From an uncultured Parabacteroides sp. (GTDB taxonomy: Bacteria; Bacteroidota; Bacteroidia; Bacteroidales; Tannerellaceae): 64,000 nt of DNA. A model generated the notes under the pieces. It was not told the origin of the DNA and did not search any database. It saw only the letters and a program-made list of their open reading frames with translations. Made by a program: the position numbers and the translations under genes. Location: NCBI GenBank assembly GCA_900541965.1, contig UQLN01000009.1, forward strand, positions 1-64,000, in the 5' to 3' direction. Positions 9,901 to 18,453 of this stretch are shown piece after piece. Positions within the stretch are counted from its first letter, which is position 1. Every line of letters starts with the position of its first letter.

Positions 9901-10281
9901 TACAACTACTACCTCATCCAGTTTTTGTGTGTCTTCCAATAATGTTATTTGCAGGCTTTTTTCTCCTTTCAACTGAATTTCTTTCTGGATATATCCGATA
10001 AAAGAAACGGTCAGGACTGCCCCTTGATGTACTTCCAGCGAGAATTTACCGTCAATATCGGTTACTGTTCCGTTTGTAGTCCCCTTCTCCACTACATTGG
10101 CTCCAATAACAGGCTCTCCATTTCCATCGATAACCGTGCCGGTCAGATAAAAAATTCCCTGTTGGGTAACATTCATCTTTATTCCGCTAATCCCGACGGA
10201 ATAAACGGCAGGGACTCCCTGCAACGTACCGGCTAAACAAAGTAGACCCGCCAAACGGGCTACATCTCTCCTTACTCTCAT
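7000..10281 (-). CDS. SusC/RagA TonB-dependent outer-membrane transporter (locus 1)
   Basis: The 1093-residue protein has a signal sequence, then a carboxypeptidase-regulatory-like beta-sandwich (about 40-120: GTVIDGNGEPVIGANVVEKG). The TonB box/plug junction follows (LDEVVVVGYGTQKKLNLTGAV), then the plug (RGTTSIGQGGSALVLIDGVEG, DAASAAIYGARGTFGV) and a 22-strand-type barrel ending in a C-terminal aromatic (LSVTF). No STN domain is present, so direct anti-sigma signalling is not expected. It forms the SusCD importer with the next gene. Upstream on the - strand lies an A/T-rich stretch with a possible TTTCTTTG-like box. No HTCS, SusR or sigma/anti-sigma pair is adjacent. Confidence 0.94.
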   Translation of the reverse strand: MRVRRDVARLAGLLCLAGTLQGVPAVYSVGISGIKMNVTQQGIFYLTGTVIDGNGEPVIGANVVEKGTTNGTVTDIDGKFSLEVHQGAVLTVSFIGYIQKEIQLKGEKSLQITLLEDTQKLDEVVVVGYGTQKKLNLTGAVEQVTSEVFDNRSVPNVTQALQGSIPNLNIQLTDGKPTRTATYNVRGTTSIGQGGSALVLIDGVEGDPSMLNPNDIASVSVLKDAASAAIYGARGTFGVVLITTKEPSKDKTSITYTGNFSMQKPVTVPDFVTDGYEYASHFYEAYHAWNNYSADPKNINKTQEFSLGWLEEFRRRKEQGITEEVTVDANGKYVYYGNEDYYDALYKKTTFAQDHNLSVTGNNGKLNYYVSGRFYGYDGLFRYNTDDYKMMNLRAKGSVQVFDWLKIENNMDFSNMDYHNPINVGEGGSIWRNISDEGHPTSPIFNPDGSLSFSAAYSVGDFIYGKNGIDTNNKVLKNTTGFTASFLENKLHVRGDFTFRNTDNAQTQRRVPVPYSTSEGITSELSTKYNDLKESSMRTEYMATNIYADYEDTFADAHYFKGMLGYNYEQSKYKSVYVQRNGLLLEDSENINLALGDAITTSGGYNKWRVAGGFFRLNYAFKDRYLLEVNGRYDGSSKFPTEQQWAFFPSVSGGWRVSEEPFWKVNPDIFSDVKVRASYGSLGNGNVDPYSFMELLKIETSDRVINGLKNKYTSAPGAMPEGLTWETATTTDIGMDFGMLNSRLRFSGDYYIRKTTDMYTVGRTLPDVFGASSPKGNYADMTTQGWEITLTWRDQFNLAEKPFNYEVRATLSDYISTIDRYNNETNDLNDYYAGKRVGEIWGYVTEGLFKDQADIDSHADQTLIQSSSKRITYPGDVKIKDLNGDKVIDYGNNTLDDHGDKTVIGNSLPRYSYSVNLSGDWNNFFVSAFFQGVGKQDWYPSSECIFWGQYNRPYNNLPSWHMNNYWTEENPDAYLPRYAGYNSSLKSTPQTRYLQNVAYIRLKNLQVGYTLPRQLTAKAGMQNVRVYISAENLWCWSPLYKHTRDLDVTNIYGSDADLTDADMSSGLDGNRGSGDGNSYPQMKSVSLGLSVTF

Positions 10282-10408
10282 GTTAAATCTTTTTGTGTTA
10301 AAACAAATATTTTTTCACCTATCAAAACTGCCGCAAAGAAACAACCGTGAGATTAAAAAGCTATTTACATGAAATGACAATTATATTACGAAACCGTATA
10401 AACGCAAA

Positions 10409-10450
10409 CGTGCCTTCCAGCACCCTGCATACACAGGAGCGGAAGGCACG
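10409..10450 (-). terminator. Terminator of the gadB-glsA operon
   Basis: CGTGCCTTCC (10409-10418) pairs exactly with GGAAGGCACG (10441-10450). On the - strand it is followed by a short T-rich run, 22 bp beyond the glsA stop, and it separates that operon from susC of locus 1. Confidence 0.65.
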
Positions 10451-10472
10451 CCAACTAAAAGAATAAACCGTT

Positions 10473-11438
10473 TTAGGCGGTGATTGTAAGCCGGTTGCTG
10501 CCAAAAATGGACACATCCAGCTTGTTCATTATATACTTTATCGCTAACTGGGCCTTAACCGAATTACCAGCTTCATCGATAGGAGGAGCGAAGGCGGCTA
10601 TACCGAATACTCCCGGCATAACTCCCATTACGCCACCGCCGACACCGGTCTTTGCAGGAATACCGGATGTGTACAACCAATCTCCTGTATGTTCATAAAA
10701 ACCGACGGTTGCAATCAGTGACACGATTTTCGGTGACAGGCTTCCGTCGAATACCTGCTTTTTCGTTACCGGATTCAACCCTTTATTACCGATGGTTGCC
10801 GCAGCGATAGAAAGCTGGCGGGCTGTCACGCCCAATGAACACTGGCGGGTATACAAATCGAGTGACATATCCGGGTCATCGTAGATACGGTTATAGTTTT
10901 TCAATAACCAGGCAATGGAGCGGTTGTTGAAATTGGTAGCCGATTCGGATTTATACAGTTCGTCTATCAACTGAGGAGCGCTTCCGCACAGGTCTGTGAT
11001 ATTCGAAACGATAGCCTCCCACTTTTTAGCGGAGTCGCCAAGCGGTTGAACCATGCTGCAAGCCGTAATCGCACCGGCATTTACCAACGGAGTGGACGGA
11101 TGGTCTTTTTCAAGCAGAATCGCCATGATTGAGTTGAACGGCAGACCGGTAGCATCGGCTCCAATCATTTCCAGCAGTTTTTCGGCTCCGTACTGGCGGA
11201 GGGCAAGCACTGCCGTATGTACTTTGGATACGGATTCGATACCGAAACGATAGTCGTAATCGCCTAAGGTGATGGTTTCGCCATTCATCAGGCAGATACT
11301 GATACCGAACAGGTTCTTGTCTATATTCGCCAGGTAAGGAATGTAGTCGGCATTTTTGCCTCCCGTATTCCCTTTCACCTGTTCATAGGCTTCCTGGGCA
11401 ATCTCTTTTATCTGTGAAATGGAAACATGCTTCTCCAT
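10473..11438 (-). CDS. glsA: Glutaminase A
   Basis: The 321-residue serine-dependent beta-lactamase-fold glutaminase has the SxxK catalytic motif SVSK (69-72) in FGIESVSKVHT and the family blocks PYLANIDKNLFGIS, VNAGAITACSMV and PAKTGVGGGVMGVMPG. It hydrolyses glutamine to glutamate and ammonia in the cytoplasm. It starts 4 bp after gadB on the same strand. In gut bacteria glutaminase plus glutamate decarboxylase is an acid-resistance pathway: ammonia neutralises protons and glutamate feeds GABA production. Length is typical of the family. Confidence 0.95.
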   Translation of the reverse strand: MEKHVSISQIKEIAQEAYEQVKGNTGGKNADYIPYLANIDKNLFGISICLMNGETITLGDYDYRFGIESVSKVHTAVLALRQYGAEKLLEMIGADATGLPFNSIMAILLEKDHPSTPLVNAGAITACSMVQPLGDSAKKWEAIVSNITDLCGSAPQLIDELYKSESATNFNNRSIAWLLKNYNRIYDDPDMSLDLYTRQCSLGVTARQLSIAAATIGNKGLNPVTKKQVFDGSLSPKIVSLIATVGFYEHTGDWLYTSGIPAKTGVGGGVMGVMPGVFGIAAFAPPIDEAGNSVKAQLAIKYIMNKLDVSIFGSNRLTITA

Positions 11439-11442
11439 ATGT

Positions 11443-12882
11443 TTATTTCTTTTTATGAGGCATACCTGTGTGAGTGAATACAGAACCTTTTACTTCCAGA
11501 TTCTTGTCTTGTGCGATACGGGTAGGAGTCGGATATTCCAGTTTTTCCAGTTCTGTAATTGCACCACGGATATCGTTCAGCAACATGTCTGCCATATCAC
11601 GGCTGAAGCCCTGACGTGCTACAATACGCATGACTACATAATTCTCAAGGTCATTAGGAAGTGTATAAGCAGGAACCATCCATCCGTTTTGTTTCAGTTT
11701 ATCCTGCAAGTCATACAGAGTCCATTTTGCCTTTTTAGCATAATCCGGTTTCAGGTACCAGATAAACAACGGGTTGACCACTTCGTTGCTGTAATTTACG
11801 AACGGAGCCATCTTGCCGATTTCAGTATGCAGGTATTTGGTTACTTCCATGCTGTTGTACTGGATAGCTTTGTATCCCTGGAATCCGAGACGGATAAACT
11901 GGTAGTATTGTCCAAGGATTTGTGCAGCAGGACGTGAGAAGTTCAAACCGACCTGTGTAATATTCGCACCCAGATAATTTACGCTGAATGACATTGAATC
12001 GGGCAAATAGGATTTATCTTTCCATACAACCCATCCCAAACCCGGATAAACAAGTCCGAACTTATGACCGGATGTACTGATAGACAATACCCATTTCAAA
12101 CGGAAGTCCCATTTCAGTTCCGGTTTAAGGAAAGGAAGAATAAAACCACCGGAAGCAGCATCCACATGGATAGGAATATCATAACCTGTCTTTGCGTTGT
12201 AAGCGTCCAATGCTTTGTCCAAAGCCTCTACATCATCATTCAAACCAGTCCATGTCACACCCTGGATAGGTACGATACAGATGGTATTTTCATCACACAT
12301 CTTCAATGCAGCTTCGGGGTCCAAGGTTGTTTTTTCGAGTGTCAAAGGAACCTGGCGCATTTCAATCTGCCACAACTGTGCAAACTTTTCCCATACCACC
12401 TGGAAACCGGTAGATATTACGAAATTAGGTTTATCCGCAGGTTTGCCGGCAGCCAGTCTTCTCTTGCGCCAACGCAACCAGGCTGCTACTCCACCCAACA
12501 TACAAGCTTCGGAGGAACCGATAGCCAATGCACCGGCTTTCCAGTCGGCCTTTTCAGGGCTGTTCCACAAATTAGCCATGATATTGATACATTTTGCGTT
12601 CATCACAGCAATACGCGGATACTCTGTTTCGTCTATGTAATTGATGTTGATTGCTTCGTTCATCAATTTAGTTGCATAGTCGTCCATGTAGGTAGTAACG
12701 AATGTTGCCAGGTTCAGACGAGGTTGTGTCTGTGCGTAGGTTTCGTCTTTTACCATCTGATAAGCAATCTCCGGGGTTGTAGGTCCTTCCGGGATTCTGT
12801 CTACCGGGGAAGTTTGTAACATTTCTTCTGAGCCAAAAATCGCAGTCTTGGCATCTCCATTTCTGAAATTAGAATCTTCCAT
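11443..12882 (-). CDS. gadB: Glutamate decarboxylase (PLP-dependent)
   Basis: The 479-residue group II decarboxylase has the PLP Schiff-base lysine in STSGHKFG (Lys274) and the cofactor-binding HVDAASGG block (239-246). It converts glutamate to GABA and CO2, consuming a proton. The start at 12882 (MEDSNFRNGDAK) is chosen because Bacteroidales GAD proteins, as I recall them, begin there and the 20 residues upstream come from an alternative TTG with no family resemblance. An A-rich leader rather than an SD precedes the ATG. The glutamate/GABA antiporter gene (gadC) often linked to these genes is not in this operon, which ends after glsA. Confidence 0.95.
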   Translation of the reverse strand: MEDSNFRNGDAKTAIFGSEEMLQTSPVDRIPEGPTTPEIAYQMVKDETYAQTQPRLNLATFVTTYMDDYATKLMNEAININYIDETEYPRIAVMNAKCINIMANLWNSPEKADWKAGALAIGSSEACMLGGVAAWLRWRKRRLAAGKPADKPNFVISTGFQVVWEKFAQLWQIEMRQVPLTLEKTTLDPEAALKMCDENTICIVPIQGVTWTGLNDDVEALDKALDAYNAKTGYDIPIHVDAASGGFILPFLKPELKWDFRLKWVLSISTSGHKFGLVYPGLGWVVWKDKSYLPDSMSFSVNYLGANITQVGLNFSRPAAQILGQYYQFIRLGFQGYKAIQYNSMEVTKYLHTEIGKMAPFVNYSNEVVNPLFIWYLKPDYAKKAKWTLYDLQDKLKQNGWMVPAYTLPNDLENYVVMRIVARQGFSRDMADMLLNDIRGAITELEKLEYPTPTRIAQDKNLEVKGSVFTHTGMPHKKK

Positions 12883-13037
12883 GTCTTTTTTGTTTTTAAT
12901 TATTAATGGCGTCACCGACATTTTTCCGTCGATGTATGCCAAAAACAGCCACCAGACACAATTGTTCTCGGATTTTGGTTAAACCTGCAATATTTGGCGT
13001 TTATTAAAATAATGTTATATAAGAGTGTAAAAAACTA

Positions 13038-13080
13038 CGGGTATTTTAACCTAAAAGGAGAAAAGCAGCCAAAATACCCG
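13038..13080 (-). terminator. Terminator after the MacB/FtsX-type permease
   Basis: CGGGTATTTT (13038-13047) pairs exactly with AAAATACCCG (13071-13080). On the - strand it is followed by TAGTTTTTTAC, a reasonable T-tract, about 20 bp past the permease stop. Confidence 0.7.
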
Positions 13081-13098
13081 AGGATATACAGAATCCGG

Positions 13099-15462
13099 TT
13101 ATTCACTTTTTATACTGTTCACCGGATTTTCATTGGCAGCCCTCCAATTCTGGAAGGTAACGGTAAGAAAAGTAATAACCATTACCACAAGTAATGCTAT
13201 CAGGAAAGTCCACCAATAGATAGGCGTACGATAAGCAAAGTTCTCCAACCACAGATAGACACCATACCAAGCTATGGGAGCTGCTATGACAAAACATATC
13301 AACACGATTCTCAGATACACCTTATTGAACATAACAAGGATTTCCCCTACTGTCGCCCCATGTACTTTCCGGATACCGATTTCCTTCCGGCGGTATTGGG
13401 TTTCAAAAATCACCAGACCGAATACGCCGACAATAGAAATAATGATAGCTAAAAGGCTGAATAATGTAATCATCCGTTTCAGGTATTGTTCCTTTTGATA
13501 CAATTGGTCGTATACCTTATCATAAAAACGAATATCAAACGGATATGCGGGATCGATATCCGCTACTGTCTGCCGGATATGCTCGATTGCCTCTTCCACA
13601 TTCGTGCCGGCTTTCAGGCGGATATAAGAAATGGGAAGTGTCTGGCCATTCATAATGAATGCCATGTCAAAATTATTCTGGCGGAGAGATACCAGTTTCA
13701 CATCTCCCATAAAACCGGCAATATAACTACCCCCATCCAGATACTCGCCCGGCGCCATATCCATTTTCTCCTGAACAGAACGGGAATAAATATAAGTAGT
13801 GACAGAGTCGGAACGCAATTCGTCCGTTTCATTAAAGTCGCGCCCTCCGGTTATCGGGAAGCCCATTACTTTCAAGAAATTACGGGATACTGGAATATAG
13901 TAGGTATAAAACTCTTTTCCTTTATACTGCTGTGAATTCATCGAATACGTATCCGAACCACCGACAATATTTGCAGAAAAAGCCACATCCTCAATACCCG
14001 GATAGGCTTTCAGTTTACTTGCATACACATCTTTCGACTGCTTGTATGTCTGGCGGGAAAGTTCCACGATGGCTATCTGGTCTTTATCGAATCCCAGGTT
14101 CAGCGAACGCATATAATTGTTTTGCAACTGGATAAAAGAAGCTCCTATAATCAATCCGATAGATACGATGTATTGAAACCCTATCAGAACAGTCCGCAAC
14201 TTTCTTCCCGTAGCCGATAAACCGAAACTGCCCTTCAGTACAAGTGCAGGAGGAAAAGAGGTCATATACCAGGAAGGATAAAGACCGGCTATCAACCCAA
14301 CAACTACAGAAATTCCTACCATCAGCAAAATCAATCCTGTATGATGTAGCAACGATGTATCCGCCTCGACAAACGATAGTATCTGCAAATGGTTCAATAC
14401 ACCTACAATAGCCAGCGAAAACAGGCAAGCCAGTAAACTAATGCCTACGGCTTCCCCTACCAATGCCAGACGTAACCCGGCCGTAGAACTTCCTAATATC
14501 TTTTGCGTATTGATGCTTTTGATACGCATCGGAGCCAGAGAGGTACTGAAATTGGTAAAATTGATGCCTGCCACTATCATAACGAGCAATGCTATCAATA
14601 ACAATATCTTAATAATATCCGGATTACCGACCTTGCAAAAATCCGTTATCTGGTTCGGCAGATAATAAATATCCGCCAGAGGGGTAAGTTTCAGATGTGC
14701 ACCTTTTTCCGGACAACCATGCTGGCCAAAATCGAATGTCTTATTAAAACTATCTTCTACTATCTCTTTTGATTCGGGGCTATTCAGTAAAATATAACCT
14801 AATGAACTCTGGCCATACCAGTCATTTTCACCTTCCTTATCCATTGCTGTATATATTACATTCTCCAACTGGGTATTTGCTGGTAAATCCTTATATACGG
14901 CCCCGACGGTAAAGCTGGATAAATTGCCTTTGTATGGCAGGTTGTCTTCTACATTTATCTGCTGTCCTACGGCCTGTTCATTACCGAACATCCGGCGTGC
15001 CATACTTTCCGGGATAATCACTTTTTCCGGATCGGACAAACAAGACAAGTCTCCATCCACCTTCTGAAAATCAAAAATACGTACGAAATCCGGGTAACAA
15101 AACATCATAACTTCCCGGAAACCTCTCTGCTCCGCACCCTCCCCGACCGTCATAAAATAAACGGGAGAACTGAACAAACTCAACAACGACGAAGCCTCCA
15201 CATGGGGTGATGAGGCAGCTACAGCATTGAAGAAAGCCCGTGGAACTACCGGACCGAAATAATCGTTTGCTTCCCGCATCCGATCCACACGGTATATCCG
15301 GTCCGATGTAGAATAGCAACGGTCGAATGTCCGTTCGTAATCAATCTGCATCATAATCACCAGAAATGCAGCAAAAGCTACAGCCAGGCTGGCTATATTT
15401 AAGGATGTAGCCAGTTTAAAACGACGTAAGGTATTTAGAAAATTCCGAACCAATGTTCCCAT
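13099..15462 (-). CDS. ABC transporter permease, MacB/FtsX family
   Basis: The protein of about 787 residues (start MGTLVRNFLNTLRRFK) has the two-half Bacteroidota permease layout: TM1, a periplasmic MacB_PCD domain, a three-helix FtsX core (ILLLIALLVMIVAGINFTNF onward), a second TM plus periplasmic domain, and a C-terminal FtsX core ending NPVNSIKSE. Members couple ATP hydrolysis in a LolD/MacB-type ATPase to conformational work on periplasmic substrates such as lipoproteins, peptides or antimicrobials. No ATPase gene is adjacent, so it is an orphan permease here. The frame could extend 9 codons upstream, but MGTLVRN matches the usual family start. Its substrate is unknown. Confidence 0.85.
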   Translation of the reverse strand: MGTLVRNFLNTLRRFKLATSLNIASLAVAFAAFLVIMMQIDYERTFDRCYSTSDRIYRVDRMREANDYFGPVVPRAFFNAVAASSPHVEASSLLSLFSSPVYFMTVGEGAEQRGFREVMMFCYPDFVRIFDFQKVDGDLSCLSDPEKVIIPESMARRMFGNEQAVGQQINVEDNLPYKGNLSSFTVGAVYKDLPANTQLENVIYTAMDKEGENDWYGQSSLGYILLNSPESKEIVEDSFNKTFDFGQHGCPEKGAHLKLTPLADIYYLPNQITDFCKVGNPDIIKILLLIALLVMIVAGINFTNFSTSLAPMRIKSINTQKILGSSTAGLRLALVGEAVGISLLACLFSLAIVGVLNHLQILSFVEADTSLLHHTGLILLMVGISVVVGLIAGLYPSWYMTSFPPALVLKGSFGLSATGRKLRTVLIGFQYIVSIGLIIGASFIQLQNNYMRSLNLGFDKDQIAIVELSRQTYKQSKDVYASKLKAYPGIEDVAFSANIVGGSDTYSMNSQQYKGKEFYTYYIPVSRNFLKVMGFPITGGRDFNETDELRSDSVTTYIYSRSVQEKMDMAPGEYLDGGSYIAGFMGDVKLVSLRQNNFDMAFIMNGQTLPISYIRLKAGTNVEEAIEHIRQTVADIDPAYPFDIRFYDKVYDQLYQKEQYLKRMITLFSLLAIIISIVGVFGLVIFETQYRRKEIGIRKVHGATVGEILVMFNKVYLRIVLICFVIAAPIAWYGVYLWLENFAYRTPIYWWTFLIALLVVMVITFLTVTFQNWRAANENPVNSIKSE

Positions 15463-15489
15463 ATTTGTAATATTGTTTAGAAGCAGCAC

Positions 15490-15723
15490 AAAATGCTTGC
15501 TGATTGAGCATAATAATATACAAAGAATATGCCAAAGTTTATATCTACCAGTATATCAATAATATAAAACAATACAAACCAATTCCTCCTGTAAAAAAAT
15601 TAGACAAAGGTGTAAATATATTTGACAGTAAAACGTCCTGTTTATTTCTGACAGTTAAAGTGAACAATTGGAATATTGCTTTGTTTCAGTATCATAACTA
15701 TAACGCCCAACTAAAGAATTACT
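15490..15723. other. Divergent intergenic region with TGACAGT direct repeats
   Basis: AT-rich region between the - strand permease and the + strand MFS gene. TGACAGT occurs at 15623-15629 and 15649-15655, 26 bp apart, with similar flanks (TTTGACAGTAAA and TCTGACAGTTAA). A reverse CACCTTTG (15605-15612) could be a weak -7 box for the permease. The repeats may be operator half-sites; no regulator is nearby. Confidence 0.35.
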
Positions 15724-16959
15724 ATGCGCATACAGACCGGACAGGGGACTATTCCCCTTATCACATTAATAGGCATATGGTCGATTTCGGCATTAAACGC
15801 CCTCCCGGGACTTGCCGTTTCCCCCATTCTCGGAAAGTTATCCACAATCTTTCCCCACTCCACGGAACTGGATATACAGATGCTTTCCTCGCTCCCATCG
15901 TTGCTGGTTATACCTTTTATTATATTATCAGGTAAACTGACAGAAAAGGTCAACTATATACGACTATTGCAAACCGGGCTTATTATCTTTTCCTTAAGCG
16001 GCATTTTGTACCTGCTTTCCAATAAAATGTGGCAACTGATTGCCGTCAGTGCTTTGTTGGGGGTCGGTTCCGGACTGATTGTGCCGTTATCTACAGGACT
16101 TATTTCCCGTTTCTTTATCGGCGGATACCGGACCAAACAGTTCGGTTTAAGTTCGGCCATTACAAATGTAACCTTGGTATTGGCTACCACCCTGACCGGA
16201 TTCCTTGCCGAAATCAATTGGCACCTTCCATTTGTTGTCTATCTGTTTCCTCTTATTTCCATTGTCCTTTCGGTTTACCTGAAAAACAGTATTGCACAAA
16301 ACAAATCGAAAATCGTACCGGCGGATATAGCCGTTCCGGAACAAGACCCTTCGGATACTGCATACGGACGTAACGGTATACAAGTAAGACACCTGATACA
16401 AATCATGTTGTTCTATGGGTTGGCCACTTATCTGTCTGTCATCATCAGCTTCAATCTTCCTTTCCTGATGAAAGAGCATCATTTTACAAGCGGAAATTCC
16501 GGAATTATGATTTCCCTGTTTTTCCTGGCTATCATGACACCCGGATTCTTCCTGAACCGGATAGTAGCGGCATGGAAGAAAAAAACAAAGTTCTATTGTA
16601 TGCTCCTGATGGCGGCAGGGATGGCACTTATTGTGTTTTTCCGTTCCGAATGGCTGATTGGTTTAGGATGCATACTCACTGGGGTTGCATATGGTATTAT
16701 ACAACCTATCGCTTACGATAAAACAACCCGTACGGCTCTTCCGGCAAAGGTTACACTGGCACTGGCATTCGTTATGGCAATGAATTACCTTGCCATCCTA
16801 CTGTGCCCGTTTATTATCGATGCACTCAGTTCCATATTCCATACAAAATCACAGCAATTTCCTTTTATACTGAATATGGTTATCGCCCTGATTGCTGCGG
16901 TATGGGCCTATATGAAACAGAATTCTTTCCTGTTTAACGACAGTTACAAAAAAGTATAA
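15724..16959 (+). CDS. Major facilitator superfamily transporter
   Basis: The 411-residue inner-membrane protein has about 12 hydrophobic segments in two six-helix halves. The loop between TM2 and TM3 carries a degenerate MFS motif A (SGKLTEKVNYIRLLQTG). It resembles drug or sugar efflux carriers of the EmrD/arabinose-efflux type, but the substrate is not readable. The next gene, a DMT exporter, starts 19 bp downstream on the same strand, so the two are probably co-transcribed and may both export metabolites. Confidence 0.85.
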   Translation: MRIQTGQGTIPLITLIGIWSISALNALPGLAVSPILGKLSTIFPHSTELDIQMLSSLPSLLVIPFIILSGKLTEKVNYIRLLQTGLIIFSLSGILYLLSNKMWQLIAVSALLGVGSGLIVPLSTGLISRFFIGGYRTKQFGLSSAITNVTLVLATTLTGFLAEINWHLPFVVYLFPLISIVLSVYLKNSIAQNKSKIVPADIAVPEQDPSDTAYGRNGIQVRHLIQIMLFYGLATYLSVIISFNLPFLMKEHHFTSGNSGIMISLFFLAIMTPGFFLNRIVAAWKKKTKFYCMLLMAAGMALIVFFRSEWLIGLGCILTGVAYGIIQPIAYDKTTRTALPAKVTLALAFVMAMNYLAILLCPFIIDALSSIFHTKSQQFPFILNMVIALIAAVWAYMKQNSFLFNDSYKKV

Positions 16960-16978
16960 ATCCCTATAAATACAACCT

Positions 16979-17881
16979 ATGAAGAATAAAGTAGCAGAAG
17001 CAAATATTTACATGATTATTTCCAAAACATTCAGTGGTTTGAACATGAATGGTTTGAAATACCTCCTGCCCTTATGGATAAGCCCGTTGACGGGAGTTAC
17101 CTTCCGATGCGTATTCGGTGCTGTTGCTTTCTGGATTATAGGAATGTTTATGAAACCGGAGACATCCACAAGAAGAGAAAGACTGACTCTTTTCATGTTG
17201 GGTGCGCTCTGTATTTACGGCTTTATGTTCTTTTATCTGATCGGATTGAGTAAAACAACCCCTATTTCCAGTTCCATATTTTCCAGCCTGCAACCGATCT
17301 GGGTATTTATCCTTTCCGTCCTGTTCTTTAAGGAAAAATTAAGCTGGATGAAGGTTATCGGTATAGGAGTCGGTTTCGGAGGCGCTTTGCTGTGTATCCT
17401 CACCCAAAAGAGCGATGACCTGGCTTCCGATGCGTTTACAGGAAATATGTTCTGCCTCCTCAGCTCGATTGCCTATGCTGTCTACCTGATAGCCAGCAAC
17501 CGTGTATTGAAAAATGTAGGCGAGATAACGATGCTCCGCTATACATTTACTGGTGCCGCTTTCTCCAGTATTATTGTAAACTTCTTTACCGGATTCGACG
17601 CACCTATGTTTGAAATGTCTTTTCACTGGAAACCGTTTGCCGTATTGATGTTCGTACTTATATTCCCGACTGTTATCAGTTATCTGCTTATCCCGGTAGG
17701 ATTGAAATATCTGAAAACAACACTGGTTGCCTTATACGGGTATCTGATTTTGATCGTAGCAACTATTACCTCCCTTATTATCGGACAAGACCGGTTTAGC
17801 TGGCCCCAGTTAATTGCCATCCTGCTCATCTGTTCGAGCGTTTATTTTGTAGAGATAGCCGAAAAGAAAGAGAAAGCCTGA
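16979..17881 (+). CDS. EamA/DMT-family transporter
   Basis: The 300-residue protein has ten predicted membrane helices in two EamA repeats, each ending in the typical pattern (SSIFSSLQPIWVFILSVLFFKEKLSWMKVIGIGVGFGGALL and TTLVALYGYLILIVATITSLIIGQDRFSWPQLIAILLICSSVYFV). DMT proteins export amino acids or other small metabolites, driven by the proton gradient. It sits 19 bp after the MFS gene in an apparent two-gene operon. A T-rich stretch follows the stop without a clear hairpin. The substrate is unknown. Confidence 0.88.
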   Translation: MKNKVAEANIYMIISKTFSGLNMNGLKYLLPLWISPLTGVTFRCVFGAVAFWIIGMFMKPETSTRRERLTLFMLGALCIYGFMFFYLIGLSKTTPISSSIFSSLQPIWVFILSVLFFKEKLSWMKVIGIGVGFGGALLCILTQKSDDLASDAFTGNMFCLLSSIAYAVYLIASNRVLKNVGEITMLRYTFTGAAFSSIIVNFFTGFDAPMFEMSFHWKPFAVLMFVLIFPTVISYLLIPVGLKYLKTTLVALYGYLILIVATITSLIIGQDRFSWPQLIAILLICSSVYFVEIAEKKEKA

Positions 17882-17897
17882 TTTTTTTCTTTTTCTT

Positions 17898-17925
17898 TGT
17901 AACAACTTGTTTTTTGTTCCGTCTA
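17898..17925 (+). promoter_or_regulatory. Candidate ECF sigma promoter (TGTAAC-N16-CGTCTA)
   Basis: TGTAAC (17898-17903) and CGTCTA (17920-17925) are separated by exactly 16 bp, the -35/-10 architecture known for many ECF sigma factors. It lies 78 bp upstream of the first DUF4252 gene, so the sigma factor encoded in the operon may regulate itself. A palindrome (TTCCGG at 17939-17944, CCGGAA at 17954-17959) sits just downstream. Confidence 0.5.
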
Positions 17926-18003
17926 CTTTATAAATACCTTCCGGAAGCGCGCTCCGGAAAGCATTTGACAAAACGGAACATAAAATAATAATACAATAGA
18001 AAG

Positions 18004-18453
18004 ATGAAAAAATACATTGCAATCCTGGTACTATTCTTTATCTGCCAGACCGGATACAGTCAAAGCATGGACAGCCTGTTCAAGACCTTTTCCAAACAGG
18101 AACATGTAACCAAAGTAACCGTCGGTCCCTTTATCATAAAGCTGGGCAGTTTGTTCACAAACACTATGGGAGTAAATAATATCGAAGTGCTGGACTTCGA
18201 CGACTGTAGCAAGGATATAAAAGACAAGCTGAATGAAGCTATCCATAATCTGAACGATTCCCGTTTCGAGACAATGATTACTACCAACGACGATGACACT
18301 CGCACACGTATCCTGGTACATATCGATAAAGATATGATTCGCGAACTGGTCATTCTCTGTACAGGCTCGGACAATACCTTAATCCGTATCAAAGGCAAAA
18401 TCAAACCATCCGATATAGAGAAAGTAGTAAAACAACATAGTAATGGATGCTGA
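18004..18453 (+). CDS. DUF4252 family secreted protein (first of two)
   Basis: The 149-residue protein has a signal peptide (MKKYIAILVLFFICQTGYSQ) and the DUF4252 layout: MDSLFKTFSKQEHVTKVTVGPFIIKLGS, a variable middle, and a C-terminal IRIKGKIKPSDIEKVV strand-helix. DUF4252 proteins have no known activity. They occur in Bacteroidota beside ECF sigma and small single-TM genes, as here. It overlaps the sigma gene by 11 bp (18443-18453), showing translational coupling. A paralogue (19367-19828) closes the operon, suggesting both are periplasmic effectors or sensors of this sigma system (inference). Confidence 0.82.
   Translation: MKKYIAILVLFFICQTGYSQSMDSLFKTFSKQEHVTKVTVGPFIIKLGSLFTNTMGVNNIEVLDFDDCSKDIKDKLNEAIHNLNDSRFETMITTNDDDTRTRILVHIDKDMIRELVILCTGSDNTLIRIKGKIKPSDIEKVVKQHSNGC

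Noticed and set aside
12883..12942. 20-residue N-terminal extension of glutamate decarboxylase
   Set aside because: TTG start, no family similarity; the MEDSNF start matches known Bacteroidales GAD proteins.
17932..17960. Terminator after the DMT exporter at the TTCCGG/CCGGAA palindrome
   Set aside because: No T-tract follows and it lies downstream of the ECF-like promoter, so an operator or leader structure is more likely.
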